Shown: positions 8,471 through 17,235, counted from the stretch's first letter. The stretch: DNA of 64,000 nt from Mammaliicoccus vitulinus (GCF_029024305.1 NZ_CP118974.1:186001-250000); one strand, 5' to 3'. A program made the numbers and translations. Notes: generated by a model from the letters alone, not told the origin.

Positions 8471-9652
8471 ATGTTTATTGGGAGCAATCTCGAAAGTATT
8501 CGAATGCTTAATGGATTAAGTCGTAAAGAACTTTCGGAAAAAGTTGATGTGAGTGAACAGGCTATATGGCAATATGAAGTTAAGAATATGATGCCTGAAA
8601 TTAATAAGATTTATGATTTGTCTAAGTTATTTCATGTGAAAACAAGTTATTTTATTAGTGAACAACCTGATGCTTTTAAACAGAATTCAGTTGATAAGCA
8701 TTCTATAGCATTCAGAGCCAAAAGTTATAAAGTATCTACAAAGTTATTGAATAAACAGCATCATCAAGCTAATTATTTGTCTAATTTCACAAATTATTTA
8801 CTTTCATATGTTAAGTCACCTGTAATGCCTATTTTTGAGTTAATTAATCAACTTGAAGATTTTATAATGTCAGCAGGGGATATGGATAGAATTAAAATCG
8901 TCAAGATGTGTGCAAGTATCAGTAGAGAGAATTTATTAGGAAATAATAGTAATAATCGTTTGTTATTTTATTTAGAAAAATCAGGTATTATGGTTTACGA
9001 GAAGGCTATAGATAACGAAGCGGATGCATTTAGTTTTTGGTCTGATTCTGATATACCATATATTGCTTTAGGTAATAATAAAGGCGTTGCTGTGAGAAGG
9101 AATTTTGATATCGCGCACGAATTATGTCACTTACTTCTACACAGACATATTGAATTTGATATTTTACCTCAAGATGAATATAAGCAAATTGAAAAAGAAG
9201 CAGATATATTTGCAGCTGAGTTTCTTTTACCAGAAGCTGAATTTATTAATGACTTTAATAAACTAACAAAAAAATCCAATCCGGATCATATTAAATTATT
9301 AAAAGAAAAATGGTTTGTTTCTATTCAAGCTATAGCGATGAGAGCTTATTATCTTGATTTAATGACTGATGTTCAATATAGATATTTTTGGTCTTCTGTT
9401 AATAAAAAAGGGTATAAAAAAAGAGAACCTTTAGATGAAGAAATTAAATTAGCTAAACCTGTAAAAATTAATAGCTTATTAAACTTTTTCTTCAAAGAGC
9501 GTGTGATAACACCTGAATATTTATTAGAGGATTTAAAGGTGAGTTCTGAGTTTTTAAGTGAAATGGCAAGCATTGATAGTCGTTTAATCGATAAGTACAA
9601 GGAAGTAAATAGGAGCACTAATACGGATGTAATATCAAATTTATTTAAATGA
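8471..9652 (+). CDS. XRE-type HTH regulator fused to an ImmA/IrrE-like metallopeptidase
   Basis: Residues 1-60 form an XRE/Cro helix-turn-helix (NLESIRMLNGLSRKELSEKV, then SEQAIWQYE). A linker follows, then an ImmA/IrrE (COG2856) zinc peptidase domain. Its motif is HELCHLLLHRH near residues 217-227, with a downstream acidic ligand in EKEADIFAAEFLLPE near 240-255. ImmA cleaves the ICEBs1 repressor; fused XRE-ImmA proteins are common in phage-derived, toxin-antitoxin and defence contexts. At 393 residues it is a full-length fusion. It is co-transcribed with the preceding 255-residue protein (17-bp gap) and followed by a bidirectional terminator. Probable role: autoregulator and protease of a two-gene module; the substrate is unknown. 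Confidence 0.85.
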   Translation: MFIGSNLESIRMLNGLSRKELSEKVDVSEQAIWQYEVKNMMPEINKIYDLSKLFHVKTSYFISEQPDAFKQNSVDKHSIAFRAKSYKVSTKLLNKQHHQANYLSNFTNYLLSYVKSPVMPIFELINQLEDFIMSAGDMDRIKIVKMCASISRENLLGNNSNNRLLFYLEKSGIMVYEKAIDNEADAFSFWSDSDIPYIALGNNKGVAVRRNFDIAHELCHLLLHRHIEFDILPQDEYKQIEKEADIFAAEFLLPEAEFINDFNKLTKKSNPDHIKLLKEKWFVSIQAIAMRAYYLDLMTDVQYRYFWSSVNKKGYKKREPLDEEIKLAKPVKINSLLNFFFKERVITPEYLLEDLKVSSEFLSEMASIDSRLIDKYKEVNRSTNTDVISNLFK

Positions 9653-9691
9653 ATTTAAAATGATAATAGTTATTTTATCTTTAACGATAAC

Positions 9692-9722
9692 AAAAAAGAC
9701 GCTCAACTGAGCGTCTTTTTTT
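9692..9722. terminator. Bidirectional terminator between the ImmA-like gene and trhO
   Basis: AAAAAAGACGCTCA and TGAGCGTCTTTTTTT (stem 9698-9705 with 9708-9715) have A/T runs on both sides and serve converging genes. Confidence 0.9.
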
Positions 9723-10668
9723 ATACTAATGCTTTAAAGTTTTCTAAGCGATTTGCTTTTTCTTCTTCACTGATATCATGTGCTTTTACGTAGCGGTTAC
9801 TTTCATGTTCTGCACATTCGTGTGAACATGCACCTAAATATTTATGTTCGTTTTCTTCATTTACTAAGAATTGACGGTTACATTCTGGGTTACTACAGTT
9901 AATGTATCTTTCGCATGGTGTACCATCGAACCATTCTTTACCGACTACAGTTTTTTCTACTTGGTTCACATCTACACTAATACGTTCGTCGAATACATAC
10001 ATTTTACCGTCCCAGTATTCACCTTTAGTTTCTGGGTCTTTACCGTATGTTGCAATTCCGCCTTCTAGTTGGCTTACATCTTCAAATCCTTCTTTAAGTA
10101 AGAATCCTGAGAATTTTTCACAACGGATACCGCCTGTACAGTAAGTAACAATTTTTTTATCCATAAATTGTTCTTTGTTCTCTTTGATCCAATCTGGTAA
10201 ATCTCTAAATCTTGTAATGTTTGGACGGATTGCTCCGCGGAAATGACCTAAGTCATATTCGTAGTCATTTCTAGCATCGATTACGATTGTATCATCTTCT
10301 AATAATGCTTCTTTAAATTCTTTAGGTGATAAATAATTACCTGTTAACTCTCTTGGGTTTACATCATCTTCTAGATCTAAAGCTACGATTTCAGCTCTTG
10401 GACGCACGTGCATTTTTTTGAAAGTATGTTCTTCTGCTTCATCAATTTTAAATGTGATACCTTCAAATCTTTCATCTGCTTTCATTTGTTCCATATATTT
10501 GTCTGTGTCAGCTTTCGTACCTGAAAGTGTCCCGTTAATACCTTCCGTTGCTACTAAAATACGGCCTTTAAGCTCTAGGTCTTTACAAAATTCTAAATGT
10601 TCTGTTGCAAAAGTTTCAGGGTCAGTAATTGTTGTATATTTATAAAACAATAATACTCTATAATCCAT
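9721..10668 (-). CDS. trhO: tRNA uridine(34) hydroxylase TrhO (rhodanese family)
   Basis: TrhO (YceA/YbfQ family) makes 5-hydroxyuridine at the wobble position of certain tRNAs with O2. The N-terminal domain carries the family signature ([20 protein letters not shown]; residues 6-50). A rhodanese domain follows (about 110-210) with catalytic Cys177 in [17 protein letters not shown]. The C terminus has the Cys-rich motif ([24 protein letters not shown]) seen in longer members. At 315 residues it is full length. Putative promoter on the minus strand: TTGAAA (10804-10809), 16-bp spacer, TACAAT (10782-10787). The gene stands alone. Confidence 0.93.
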   Translation of the reverse strand: MDYRVLLFYKYTTITDPETFATEHLEFCKDLELKGRILVATEGINGTLSGTKADTDKYMEQMKADERFEGITFKIDEAEEHTFKKMHVRPRAEIVALDLEDDVNPRELTGNYLSPKEFKEALLEDDTIVIDARNDYEYDLGHFRGAIRPNITRFRDLPDWIKENKEQFMDKKIVTYCTGGIRCEKFSGFLLKEGFEDVSQLEGGIATYGKDPETKGEYWDGKMYVFDERISVDVNQVEKTVVGKEWFDGTPCERYINCSNPECNRQFLVNEENEHKYLGACSHECAEHESNRYVKAHDISEEEKANRLENFKALV

Positions 10669-10893
10669 TTTCTAATCTCCTCTAATTCTGTTTATTAATT
10701 TATATTAAAAGTCTATTTGATAGTATCTTTGGTGAAGTATGGAACGATATTAATATGAGTGCACATTTTTATCCTCATTATATTGTATCAAAAAAGTTGC
10801 ATTTTTCAATTGTTTGATTTTGCGAAATAATATGAAATCGTTTTTATTTATCTATTTAACATGAAATCGAGGTGGAAGGGGGATTCATTTTAT

Positions 10894-11245
10894 ATGTTGA
10901 ATGATGTGAAAGTTATAATTGTTTTTATCCGGTTCTACTAGTGAAGGATTTGGTTTAACGCTAATGGAGGCAATAGGATCAGGGTTAGGAATGATTGGAT
11001 TTGAAGTTGATTATGGTAATACAACTTTTATCGTTCATGACGAAAATGGTCATTTAATACCTATAAATATAACCAAACAATCTGAACAACAAATTGTAGA
11101 AAATTTAGCTGATGCCATTATACAATTTTTCAATAATGATCATGCAGCTTATCATAATCGTTCTTATGAAATCGCTGAAACTTTTAAAACAGAAAATATA
11201 AAACAAAGATGGTTTGTTTTAATTAAAGAGGTGCTACATGATTAA
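10894..11245 (+). pseudogene. gtfA: Remnant of gtfA (glycosyltransferase of the GtfA-GtfB pair), C-terminal part only
   Basis: Only the last ~108 residues of a GT4-type glycosyltransferase remain. They include the C-terminal donor-binding motif SEGFGLTLMEAIGSG (EX7E) and end KQRWFVLIKEVLHD. Full GtfA proteins are about 500 residues. The frame is open from TTG 10919 with a stop just before it. An upstream ATG (10894) with a strong AAGGGGGA site reads a short peptide in another frame and would need a frameshift at ATTGTTTTTATCC (about 10916-10928) to join. So the 5' four-fifths is deleted and the junction is out of frame. It overlaps the start of gtfB by 8 bp, the usual gtfA-gtfB coupling. In intact systems GtfA-GtfB puts GlcNAc on serine-rich adhesins; activity here is not expected. 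Confidence 0.75.
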
Positions 11246-12557
11246 TCTTTTTGAATCATTCGACACAAAAACTAAAGTACTTTATAAGACATTTAAAAAT
11301 GTTGGTATGGACAATGAAACAATCGTGATTGAAGAAGATGGATTTTTACCTTCAAATGTACTAACGCCTTATCAATTTTTTGCGTGTAACAGTAATCATT
11401 CATCAGATCCTTTATTTTTCAATCAAGTGATGATTCCAAGATATTGGGAGATTGAAGGTAGCAATAATTCAGCACAAGTTAAACATATGGGGGAAACGAA
11501 AGGTAGAATTATTTATAAAAAGAATTTTAGTTTTAGAATAGTTGAAAGAATAGAGTGGTTAAATAAAAATGGAAAGACACAAGTAATCGACTATTATAAT
11601 AAGAACGGTTTGAAATATGCTCAATTGTTAGTGGATGATAATCAAAGAAGAATTATCAAGCGCTGGTTCAATGATAAAAATCAAGAAATTATAACTGAGA
11701 ATTTTATAACAAATGATATCATTTTAAAATGGCGTGACAAGGAATATATTTTTCATTCAAAAGTTCAGTTTGTCATCTTTTATTTGAAAGTAGCTAATAT
11801 TTCCATGGACAGTTTTTTAATAAATTCATTATCTATATCTTGTGCAGTGCTACACGACTTAAAAGTTGAAGGTAATGATTATTTGTTTTGGCAAGAGAAA
11901 ACAGGAGATACGATACCTGGAAATATGAAGTTGATGTTATCTAAAAAAATGCGAAGTTGTCATATTATAGCGCCAAGTGAACATGAATTTAATCACTTAT
12001 CTGAGCTAGTAGAAGAAGAACATAAAAATCGAATTTTGAAATCAGGTTATGTATATGATTTTGTAGGTCAGAACCAACAATCCCATAATGTTTTAACATT
12101 AACAAACTCTGATCAAATTCCTCATCTAGAAGAGATGGTGAATAGTCTTCCACAATACCAATTTCATATTGTAGCTTTAACAGAGATGTCACAAAAATTG
12201 ATGAAACTAAATAGTCATGAGAACGTCATGCTATTTCCTAACGCTCCAAAAGATAAAATTCTTTCTTTATATCAAAAATGCGATATATATTTAGATATTA
12301 ACAAAGGAAATGAAATTTTGGATGCAGTTAAAAGCGCATTTGATTATCAATTGCTCGTGTTAGGATATATAGAAACACTGCATAATGAAAATTATATTGC
12401 CACAGAAAATCAATTTTCATTAGAAAAATATGCTGAACTAATAGAAACTTTAAAAGAACTAGATAATAATGAAGCTATGAGAAATAGCAGATTAAGACAT
12501 CAATTAGCACACGCAGGTTCAATAGATAAAGTAACATTTATAGAAGGATTTAAATAA
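11238..12557 (+). CDS. gtfB: GtfB-like glycosylation co-factor
   Basis: 439 residues, close to the usual ~445 for GtfB, the GT-B-fold partner that binds acceptor protein and stabilises GtfA during O-GlcNAcylation of serine-rich repeat adhesins in accessory Sec loci. The start MINLFESF, then DNETIVIEEDGFLP and SNVLTPYQFF (residues 1-50) is the family signature. The Shine-Dalgarno AAAGAGGTG lies inside the end of gtfA, showing translational coupling. The partner gtfA is truncated and neither secA2/secY2 nor an adhesin gene is visible, so the gene is probably an orphan relic. Its frame is intact, so loss of gtfA may be recent. A strong terminator follows. Confidence 0.82.
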   Translation: MINLFESFDTKTKVLYKTFKNVGMDNETIVIEEDGFLPSNVLTPYQFFACNSNHSSDPLFFNQVMIPRYWEIEGSNNSAQVKHMGETKGRIIYKKNFSFRIVERIEWLNKNGKTQVIDYYNKNGLKYAQLLVDDNQRRIIKRWFNDKNQEIITENFITNDIILKWRDKEYIFHSKVQFVIFYLKVANISMDSFLINSLSISCAVLHDLKVEGNDYLFWQEKTGDTIPGNMKLMLSKKMRSCHIIAPSEHEFNHLSELVEEEHKNRILKSGYVYDFVGQNQQSHNVLTLTNSDQIPHLEEMVNSLPQYQFHIVALTEMSQKLMKLNSHENVMLFPNAPKDKILSLYQKCDIYLDINKGNEILDAVKSAFDYQLLVLGYIETLHNENYIATENQFSLEKYAELIETLKELDNNEAMRNSRLRHQLAHAGSIDKVTFIEGFK

Positions 12558-12587
12558 GCGCTTAGGCATCAATCACTTTCTCAAAAT

Positions 12588-12632
12588 AAATCACCCAATC
12601 CGAAATTGTATTAACGGATTGGGTGATTTTTA
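12588..12632 (+). terminator. Terminator after gtfB
   Basis: A perfect 15-bp stem, AAATCACCCAATCCG (12588-12602) with 12615-12629, followed by T-rich sequence. Its core CACCCAATCCG is also the stem of the terminator at 22726-22760. Confidence 0.9.
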
Positions 12633-12668
12633 TATTTTTGATTCTGAGGAATACACTTTACAAAATCA

Positions 12669-13001
12669 TTACTTCCAACCTTTATGATTTCTGTATTTAT
12701 AAAAAGCTGAAACATCTATGTTTTGTTTCTCGGCAGTTTTGATAACTTGTCCTACATTTTTAAAACCTAATGATTTAAAATAATGAATAAGTTGAGTTTT
12801 AGTTAAAGGGTCTGTATGTTTATTTAAAAGCACTGCTAAATCTTCCGTAGTGTGGAAAGGTAAACGATCATCATCGTGTAATGTGATACCATTTTGAGAA
12901 TAAGTTCTCGCATTAGCATGATTCGCTTCAGTGACACTGACTGCTCCAAAACCTAAAATAACAGCCGATAAAGTAACAGGAATTAATTTTTTGAAATTCA
13001 T
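12669..13001 (-). CDS. Small secreted protein of unknown function
   Basis: A 110-residue protein with a clear signal peptide (MNFKKLIPVTLSAVILGFGAVSV, then a polar stretch ending HANA), giving a mature part of about 80 residues. The mature part has TEDLAVLLNKHTDPLTKTQLIHYFKSLGF, which looks like a small helical SAP- or HeH-like unit, and a basic C terminus. ATG at 13001 is chosen because GGAGATGAT lies just upstream on the minus strand; the longer reading (to 13064) lacks a site and spoils the signal peptide. There is no lipobox, so the product is probably released or wall-associated. The family is not recognised. Confidence 0.72.
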   Translation of the reverse strand: MNFKKLIPVTLSAVILGFGAVSVTEANHANARTYSQNGITLHDDDRLPFHTTEDLAVLLNKHTDPLTKTQLIHYFKSLGFKNVGQVIKTAEKQNIDVSAFYKYRNHKGWK

Positions 13002-13114
13002 ATAATCATCTCCATTTCGTTTGATGAGTTGATTATAATATAAAAAAATCCAAAAAATCGGCATTTAAAAGTTATTTAATAATAGTTAAGAAACAGTTAA
13101 GGAATGGGTGATTT

Positions 13115-13591
13115 TTATATACTTTTCTCCATTAATAACTGCATATCTCCATCATTGTTTACTTCTACGCCGACGTCTTTAAACCCTAGACTAATGTATA
13201 GTTTGTAGGCGATTTGATTTGGTTTATCTACAAGTAGGGCAATGTGCTTAATATGGGGCATATGCTCTAATAGATATGTATCTAGTAGTGCTAAACTTTT
13301 TTTAGCATAACCTTGTCTTAAATGACGTTCATCTGTAGATAATGATCTTACAAATATAGTTGTTTCTGGTGTTGTAGAAAAGTAATTCGTAAATTCACTG
13401 TCTTCATGTAAGACAAAAAATACAACTAAATCATTTTGTTCGGAAAGCCCCAATATGCAATGTCTGTTGGGGTTTTGTTTTGCTAATCTAATATTATCTA
13501 GTGGTGCGATAGTGAATTGTAATTGGGAAGCATTAATCTGAAAGTCTTTGATATGTTTATAGTATGAGTCATTATATGATATTAATTTCAT
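13115..13591 (-). CDS. GNAT-family N-acetyltransferase
   Basis: A 158-residue single-domain GNAT acetyltransferase. Motif A is visible as FVRSLSTDERHLRQGYAKKSL near residues 80-100 (acetyl-CoA pyrophosphate loop, Q/R-x-x-G-x-A type). Motif B is ALLVDKPNQIAYKLYISLGFKDVG near 117-141. The mid part EQNDLVVFFVLHEDSEF fits beta strands 2-4. The acceptor substrate cannot be inferred. It faces away from msrA and is separated from the small secreted protein by about 110 bases without an obvious terminator. Confidence 0.85.
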   Translation of the reverse strand: MKLISYNDSYYKHIKDFQINASQLQFTIAPLDNIRLAKQNPNRHCILGLSEQNDLVVFFVLHEDSEFTNYFSTTPETTIFVRSLSTDERHLRQGYAKKSLALLDTYLLEHMPHIKHIALLVDKPNQIAYKLYISLGFKDVGVEVNNDGDMQLLMEKSI

Positions 13592-13714
13592 GTTACACCT
13601 CGTTGTTCAATTTAATCTGAAACGGTATCTCCAGGATTTAATTTTTGTGGGAATTGAGTTTATTGTATTTTAACATAATAATTGAAAATCCAATGTACTT
13701 ACGGTGTTTTCTTG

Positions 13715-13720
13715 TATAAT
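13715..13720 (+). promoter_or_regulatory. -10 element of msrA
   Basis: Consensus TATAAT preceded by TG, 30 bases before the msrA start. The -35 is weak. Confidence 0.55.
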
Positions 13721-13750
13721 GGGCATAACTTATTTTTAGGAGCGTAATGT

Positions 13751-14221
13751 ATGGAAACGATATATTTAGCAGGCGGTTGTTTATGGGGTGTACAAGCTTT
13801 CGTGAAGACTTTACCTGGAGTGATTGAAACTGAAGCGGGTAGAGCGAATGGTAGTAGTCATAATAGAGCAGGCGAGTATGATGGTTATGCCGAGTGTGTA
13901 AAGACGGTCTTTAATCCTGAAGTTGTAACAGTTAATGATTTGATGGGGTACTTATTTGAGGTTATTGATCCATATAGCTTGAACAAACAAGGTGTCGATG
14001 TTGGCTTAAAATATAGAACAGGCGTTTATAGTGAGAATTCAGAGCATTTAGAAGCAGCACGTCAATTTATTAAAAATAGAAACGATGCTGAGAAAATTGT
14101 GGTTGAAGTGATGCCATTAACGAATTATGTAAAAAGTGCAGAAGAACATCAAGACAGACTAGACAAATGTCCAGATGATTATTGTCATATCCCACAATCG
14201 TTAATAAATAAATATAAATGA
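13751..14221 (+). CDS. msrA: Peptide-methionine (S)-S-oxide reductase MsrA-like
   Basis: Reduces methionine-S-sulfoxide in proteins and free methionine. The catalytic motif is GGCLWG (residues 8-13) with Leu in place of the usual Phe of GCFWG; Cys10 is the nucleophile. Family segments follow: TEAGRANGSSHN (usually GYxGG), EYDGYAECVKTVFNP with the conserved Glu, and Asp in EVIDPYSLNKQGVDVGLKYRTG. It ends near YCHIPQSLINKYK. At 156 residues it is slightly short, and the changed GYxGG segment suggests a divergent MsrA subgroup. It has its own -10 element. The family call is safe; substrate preference may differ from the main MsrA. Confidence 0.85.
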   Translation: METIYLAGGCLWGVQAFVKTLPGVIETEAGRANGSSHNRAGEYDGYAECVKTVFNPEVVTVNDLMGYLFEVIDPYSLNKQGVDVGLKYRTGVYSENSEHLEAARQFIKNRNDAEKIVVEVMPLTNYVKSAEEHQDRLDKCPDDYCHIPQSLINKYK

Positions 14222-14400
14222 AGCAGAGGCGTAAAAAGGTGACTGTGCTTGGATTTTGTATAAGGTGGTAAAAGACAACTCCTAGAATTCAAGTCGTAGG
14301 AGAAAAGGGTAAAGTCGTGAGTTAAGTCTGAAGTTAATCCAAGACTGATGTGCACCCCAAAAGTTGAACCTCAAATCTAGCTTATAGGGGTGCATTATTT

Positions 14401-14937
14401 ATGAGAAAAAAATATGATTTTAACTTTAAATTAAAATTAGTAAAAGAGTACTTAGATGGTCAATCAGGTTATAAAGCACTTACCTTAAAACATGACATTT
14501 CCAGTTCATCTGTCATTCAAATATGGGTCAATCAATATAAAGAGTTTGGAGAAGATGGCTTACAAGAAAAAAGAAGAAACACTGTTTATACTAGCGAATT
14601 TAAATTATCTGTTATAAAATTTAGACAAGAAAATATGTTGTCTTATCGAGAAACAGCTAATCATTTTAAGATTATTAATCCTATAATGGTTGCCAATTGG
14701 CAACATCAATTTGATGAAAAGTGTCGTCTTGATCTAGCTAATAAACAAAAGGGACGGTCTATCAATATGGATAAAAAATATTCGGAAACTGATAATAAAA
14801 ATTCATCTCTAAATGAAAATGAACGTGAAGAACTCGAAAGACTTCGCAATGAAGTTGAAACGTTAAAGGCAGGTATTGCTTATCAAAAAAAGTTACAAGC
14901 CTTGACCGACATATACGGAAGCAAAAATCAGAAATAG
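14401..14937 (+). CDS. IS3-family transposase OrfA (copy 1)
   Basis: A 178-residue DNA-binding subunit. Two helix-turn-helix units are visible (KLKLVKEYLDGQSGYKALTL, then SSSVIQIWVNQYKEFG; a second near residues 60-100), followed by a C-terminal leucine-zipper-like coiled coil (EREELERLRNEVETLKAGI, residues 140-158) typical of the IS150 group. Near the end lies the heptamer A AAA AAG (14886-14892) in the correct frame for a programmed -1 shift, which in IS3 elements makes the OrfAB transposase. Alone, OrfA normally represses transposition. Confidence 0.92.
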   Translation: MRKKYDFNFKLKLVKEYLDGQSGYKALTLKHDISSSSVIQIWVNQYKEFGEDGLQEKRRNTVYTSEFKLSVIKFRQENMLSYRETANHFKIINPIMVANWQHQFDEKCRLDLANKQKGRSINMDKKYSETDNKNSSLNENEREELERLRNEVETLKAGIAYQKKLQALTDIYGSKNQK

Positions 14938-14978
14938 TAAAGATCATTACGTAACTACACGAAACACTTAATATAAAA

Positions 14979-15809
14979 TTGAGTATTTTATTCAAAGTCG
15001 CTAAATTAGCTAAATCTGTATATTATTATTGGATAAATCAGTTCAATAAACCTAATAAAGATGATGAACTGATTAAAGTAATAAAAGAAATATGTAAGGA
15101 ATCTAATTATACCTATGGTTATCGAAGCGTTACACAAGATTTAAGTAATAGAGGTATCAATGTAAATCATAAAAAAGTAAGAAGATTAATGAAAGAATTA
15201 GGGTTATCTTGTTCGAAATTTACGCATAGAGGGCGTAAATTTCGATCATTCAAAGGTAAAGTTGGTAAGGTCGCTAAAAATATAATAAATCGTAGATTTA
15301 AAACACATGTCCCTTTTCAAAAAATAGTGACAGATATTACAGAATTCAAGTTGAAGAATGGCCAGAAATTATATTTATCTCCTTTTATGGACTTATATAG
15401 TTCGGAGATTATTAGTTTTGAAATTTCAAATCGTCCTTCGTTAGAGATTGTCATCAATCCATTAAAAGAAATGATGGCTATGCGTCCAGATTTAAGCTAT
15501 CGTTTAACGATACACTCAGATCAAGGTTGGCATTATCAACATTCGCAATACACTAAATTATTAAAAGCAAATAAAGTATTTCAAAGTATGTCTAGAAAAG
15601 GTAATTGTTTAGATAATTCAGTTATGGAAAACTTTTTCGGACTACTTAAACAAGAGATGTATTATGGTCAAGAATTCGAAGATTTTCAGCAACTAGAACA
15701 AGCTATACATCGTTATATTCATTTTTATAATAATGAAAGAATCAAATCAAAATTAAAAGGCTTATCTCCTAAAAAATTCAGGAAACAAACCTTTCAAATA
15801 TCATACTAA
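14979..15809 (+). CDS. IS3-family transposase OrfB, catalytic domain (copy 1; fusion frame interrupted)
   Basis: A 276-residue DDE integrase-fold part: HTH_21 region (KEICKESNYTYGYRSVTQDL, residues 31-50), then the rve domain with catalytic Asp in VTDITEF, Asp in IHSDQGWHYQ, and Glu in NSVMENFFGLLKQE. The visible start is TTG 14979 without a Shine-Dalgarno; production is expected by -1 frameshift from orfA. In this copy the -1 frame meets TAA at 14952-14954, where copies 2 and 3 have GAA. The OrfAB fusion therefore cannot be made and this copy is probably inactive by itself, although it could be mobilised in trans. Confidence 0.88.
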   Translation: MSILFKVAKLAKSVYYYWINQFNKPNKDDELIKVIKEICKESNYTYGYRSVTQDLSNRGINVNHKKVRRLMKELGLSCSKFTHRGRKFRSFKGKVGKVAKNIINRRFKTHVPFQKIVTDITEFKLKNGQKLYLSPFMDLYSSEIISFEISNRPSLEIVINPLKEMMAMRPDLSYRLTIHSDQGWHYQHSQYTKLLKANKVFQSMSRKGNCLDNSVMENFFGLLKQEMYYGQEFEDFQQLEQAIHRYIHFYNNERIKSKLKGLSPKKFRKQTFQISY

Positions 15810-16089
15810 AAAAGTTCAACTTTTTGGGTTCAGTACAGACATTGTCGAAGTCGTGAGTTAATTCTGGAGTTAATCCAAGAAAATGCCCAAGTCGTGAGTT
15901 AAGTCCGAAGTTAATCCAAGACATAGCCCAAGTCGTGAGTTAAGTCTGAAGTTAATCCAAGAAAATGCCCAAGTCGTGAGTTAAGTATTGAGTTAATCCA
16001 AGACATAACCAAAATTTCCCCTTGCTATCTTTTGTATAACTTAATATTGAGTCCAGCTACCTCTTAATTACTTTACAACATAAAAAAAT

Positions 16090-16123
16090 CCCCGTTGCTC
16101 AACGTATTTGTTGTGCAACGGGG
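16090..16123 (-). terminator. Terminator of the mevalonate operon
   Basis: CCCCGTTGC (16090-16098) pairs with GCAACGGGG (16115-16123). Read on the minus strand it is followed by a long T run (AAAAAAAT on +). Confidence 0.92.
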
Positions 16124-16146
16124 TTCTTTATATTCAATTCTTTATT

Positions 16147-17223
16147 TCATTGTCCGTGGTAAATACTGAAGTTGAGTGGTTTGATGTCGTTATTTGACCA
16201 TTCTTCATATATTTTGCTTTTGTTTTTATCATTTTCAACGATGGTAATACCGCAGTCTCCGCCGCCAGCGCCGGATGTTTTACTTGCTCCGCCGTATTTT
16301 TCACCGATATCACATAGTTTTTTTAAATGTTGTGTCTCGATGTCTATTGTAGCGAATGAGTCTAAGTATTGTATGACTGTGCGATTTTTTCTAATTGTTT
16401 CTTGTACACCTTTAATATTGTTCGTTTTGAAGGCTTTGATAAGTTGCTCAACAAATGTTTGTGATTGATCAAGAAACTGTCCATATATTGTTGGGTCGGC
16501 TTTCAGTCGTTTAACTTCACTTACTAAATGGTGTGAAGAGGCTGGTGAACCTGTCCATCCGATTAGTACTTCCATATGTTCTGGTGCTTGTAGTGGTTCT
16601 ATGTGTAGACCTGGCCAGTTTTTATAAAGGACTTCCAGGACAGATGTTTCTTCGATTTGTTGTTTGACCCAATCATGATCAAATGTACTATAGACTAACC
16701 AACCTGTGTAAACACTAACGGCTATATCGCCACAAGAACTTAAGCTTTGTAATTTCATGTTTGCGATAACGGCTAATTTATAAATGTATAAATTGGATAA
16801 TTGCATATTGTAAAATTCATTTAAGGCTTTAATGACGGATACTAATACAGCGGCGCTAGAGCCTAATCCGTATTTATGTCCTGATGCATCATCTAGGTTA
16901 CTATCTATTGTAAGGTTATAATGTCTTAAAGTGACATTTGAACTTTTTGCATATTGCTCAAAGACTTCGATAGCCTGTGTAATATATTTAAGTTGATCTG
17001 CTGCATCTGTATCAGAAATGATTATTTTATCTTGTTCTCTTTTAAAAGTAATCGGTTCATGATGTAAAGTCTTAGAATGGATAAACCCTGAAGTTGAATG
17101 AGTATCTTCTACAGTGGCCGTTACAAATCGGTCAACTGCGATTAATACAGATTTATATCCAGGCTCTGTTACTGCATATTCTCCAGCAATATACAGCTTT
17201 CCTGGCGCTTTGACTTGAATCAT
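16147..17223 (-). CDS. mvaK2: Phosphomevalonate kinase
   Basis: GHMP kinase that phosphorylates 5-phosphomevalonate with ATP, the second phosphorylation of the mevalonate route to isoprenoids (undecaprenyl carrier, menaquinone). Visible motifs are VKAPGKLYIAGEYAV (residues 4-18), the ATP-binding loop KYGLGSSAAVLVSV (near 106-119), and the C-terminal GASKTSGAGGGDCG motif (near 320-333). Length 358 is standard. It is the last gene of the operon mvaK1-mvaD-mvaK2, 12 bases after mvaD, and ends at a strong terminator. This order is the Gram-positive coccus arrangement. Confidence 0.97.
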   Translation of the reverse strand: MIQVKAPGKLYIAGEYAVTEPGYKSVLIAVDRFVTATVEDTHSTSGFIHSKTLHHEPITFKREQDKIIISDTDAADQLKYITQAIEVFEQYAKSSNVTLRHYNLTIDSNLDDASGHKYGLGSSAAVLVSVIKALNEFYNMQLSNLYIYKLAVIANMKLQSLSSCGDIAVSVYTGWLVYSTFDHDWVKQQIEETSVLEVLYKNWPGLHIEPLQAPEHMEVLIGWTGSPASSHHLVSEVKRLKADPTIYGQFLDQSQTFVEQLIKAFKTNNIKGVQETIRKNRTVIQYLDSFATIDIETQHLKKLCDIGEKYGGASKTSGAGGGDCGITIVENDKNKSKIYEEWSNNDIKPLNFSIYHGQ

Positions 17224-17235
17224 TTTATCTCTTCC

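Larger units (their letters stand above)
14346..15837 (+). mobile_element. IS3-family (IS150-like) insertion sequence, copy 1
   Basis: 1492 bp, bounded by imperfect 24-bp terminal inverted repeats (TGATGTGCACCCCAAAAGTTGAAC and, on the other strand, TGTACTGAACCCAAAAAGTTGAAC) with TG...CA ends. It is flanked by a 3-bp target duplication GAC. It carries orfA and orfB in the IS3 arrangement with an A-rich -1 slippage site. It is nearly identical to the copies at 28898-30389 and 50276-51767. This copy has a stop codon in the frameshift-linked frame (see orfB). Confidence 0.95.
14312..16009. repeat. 41-bp tandem repeat array A, split by an IS3-family element
   Basis: Direct repeats with a 41-bp period; the unit runs AAGTCGTGAGTTAAGTC, a variable triplet, then GTTAATCCAAGACAT and 4-5 variable bases. 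One unit precedes the IS (14312-14345) and four follow it (15848-16009). A partial AAGTCGTAGG occurs at 14291. Removing the IS and one GAC copy restores one perfect 41-bp unit. Units differ mainly at the centre (about positions 17-20) and at the last four bases. Confidence 0.92.

Noticed and set aside
4984..9660. Prophage or integrative element
   Set aside because: No integrase, attachment repeats or structural phage genes were found; the block is only described as accessory.
10919..11245. Intact small glycosyltransferase gene starting at TTG 10919
   Set aside because: It lacks the N-terminal four-fifths of any GT-B enzyme and has no ribosome site, so it is treated as a gtfA remnant.
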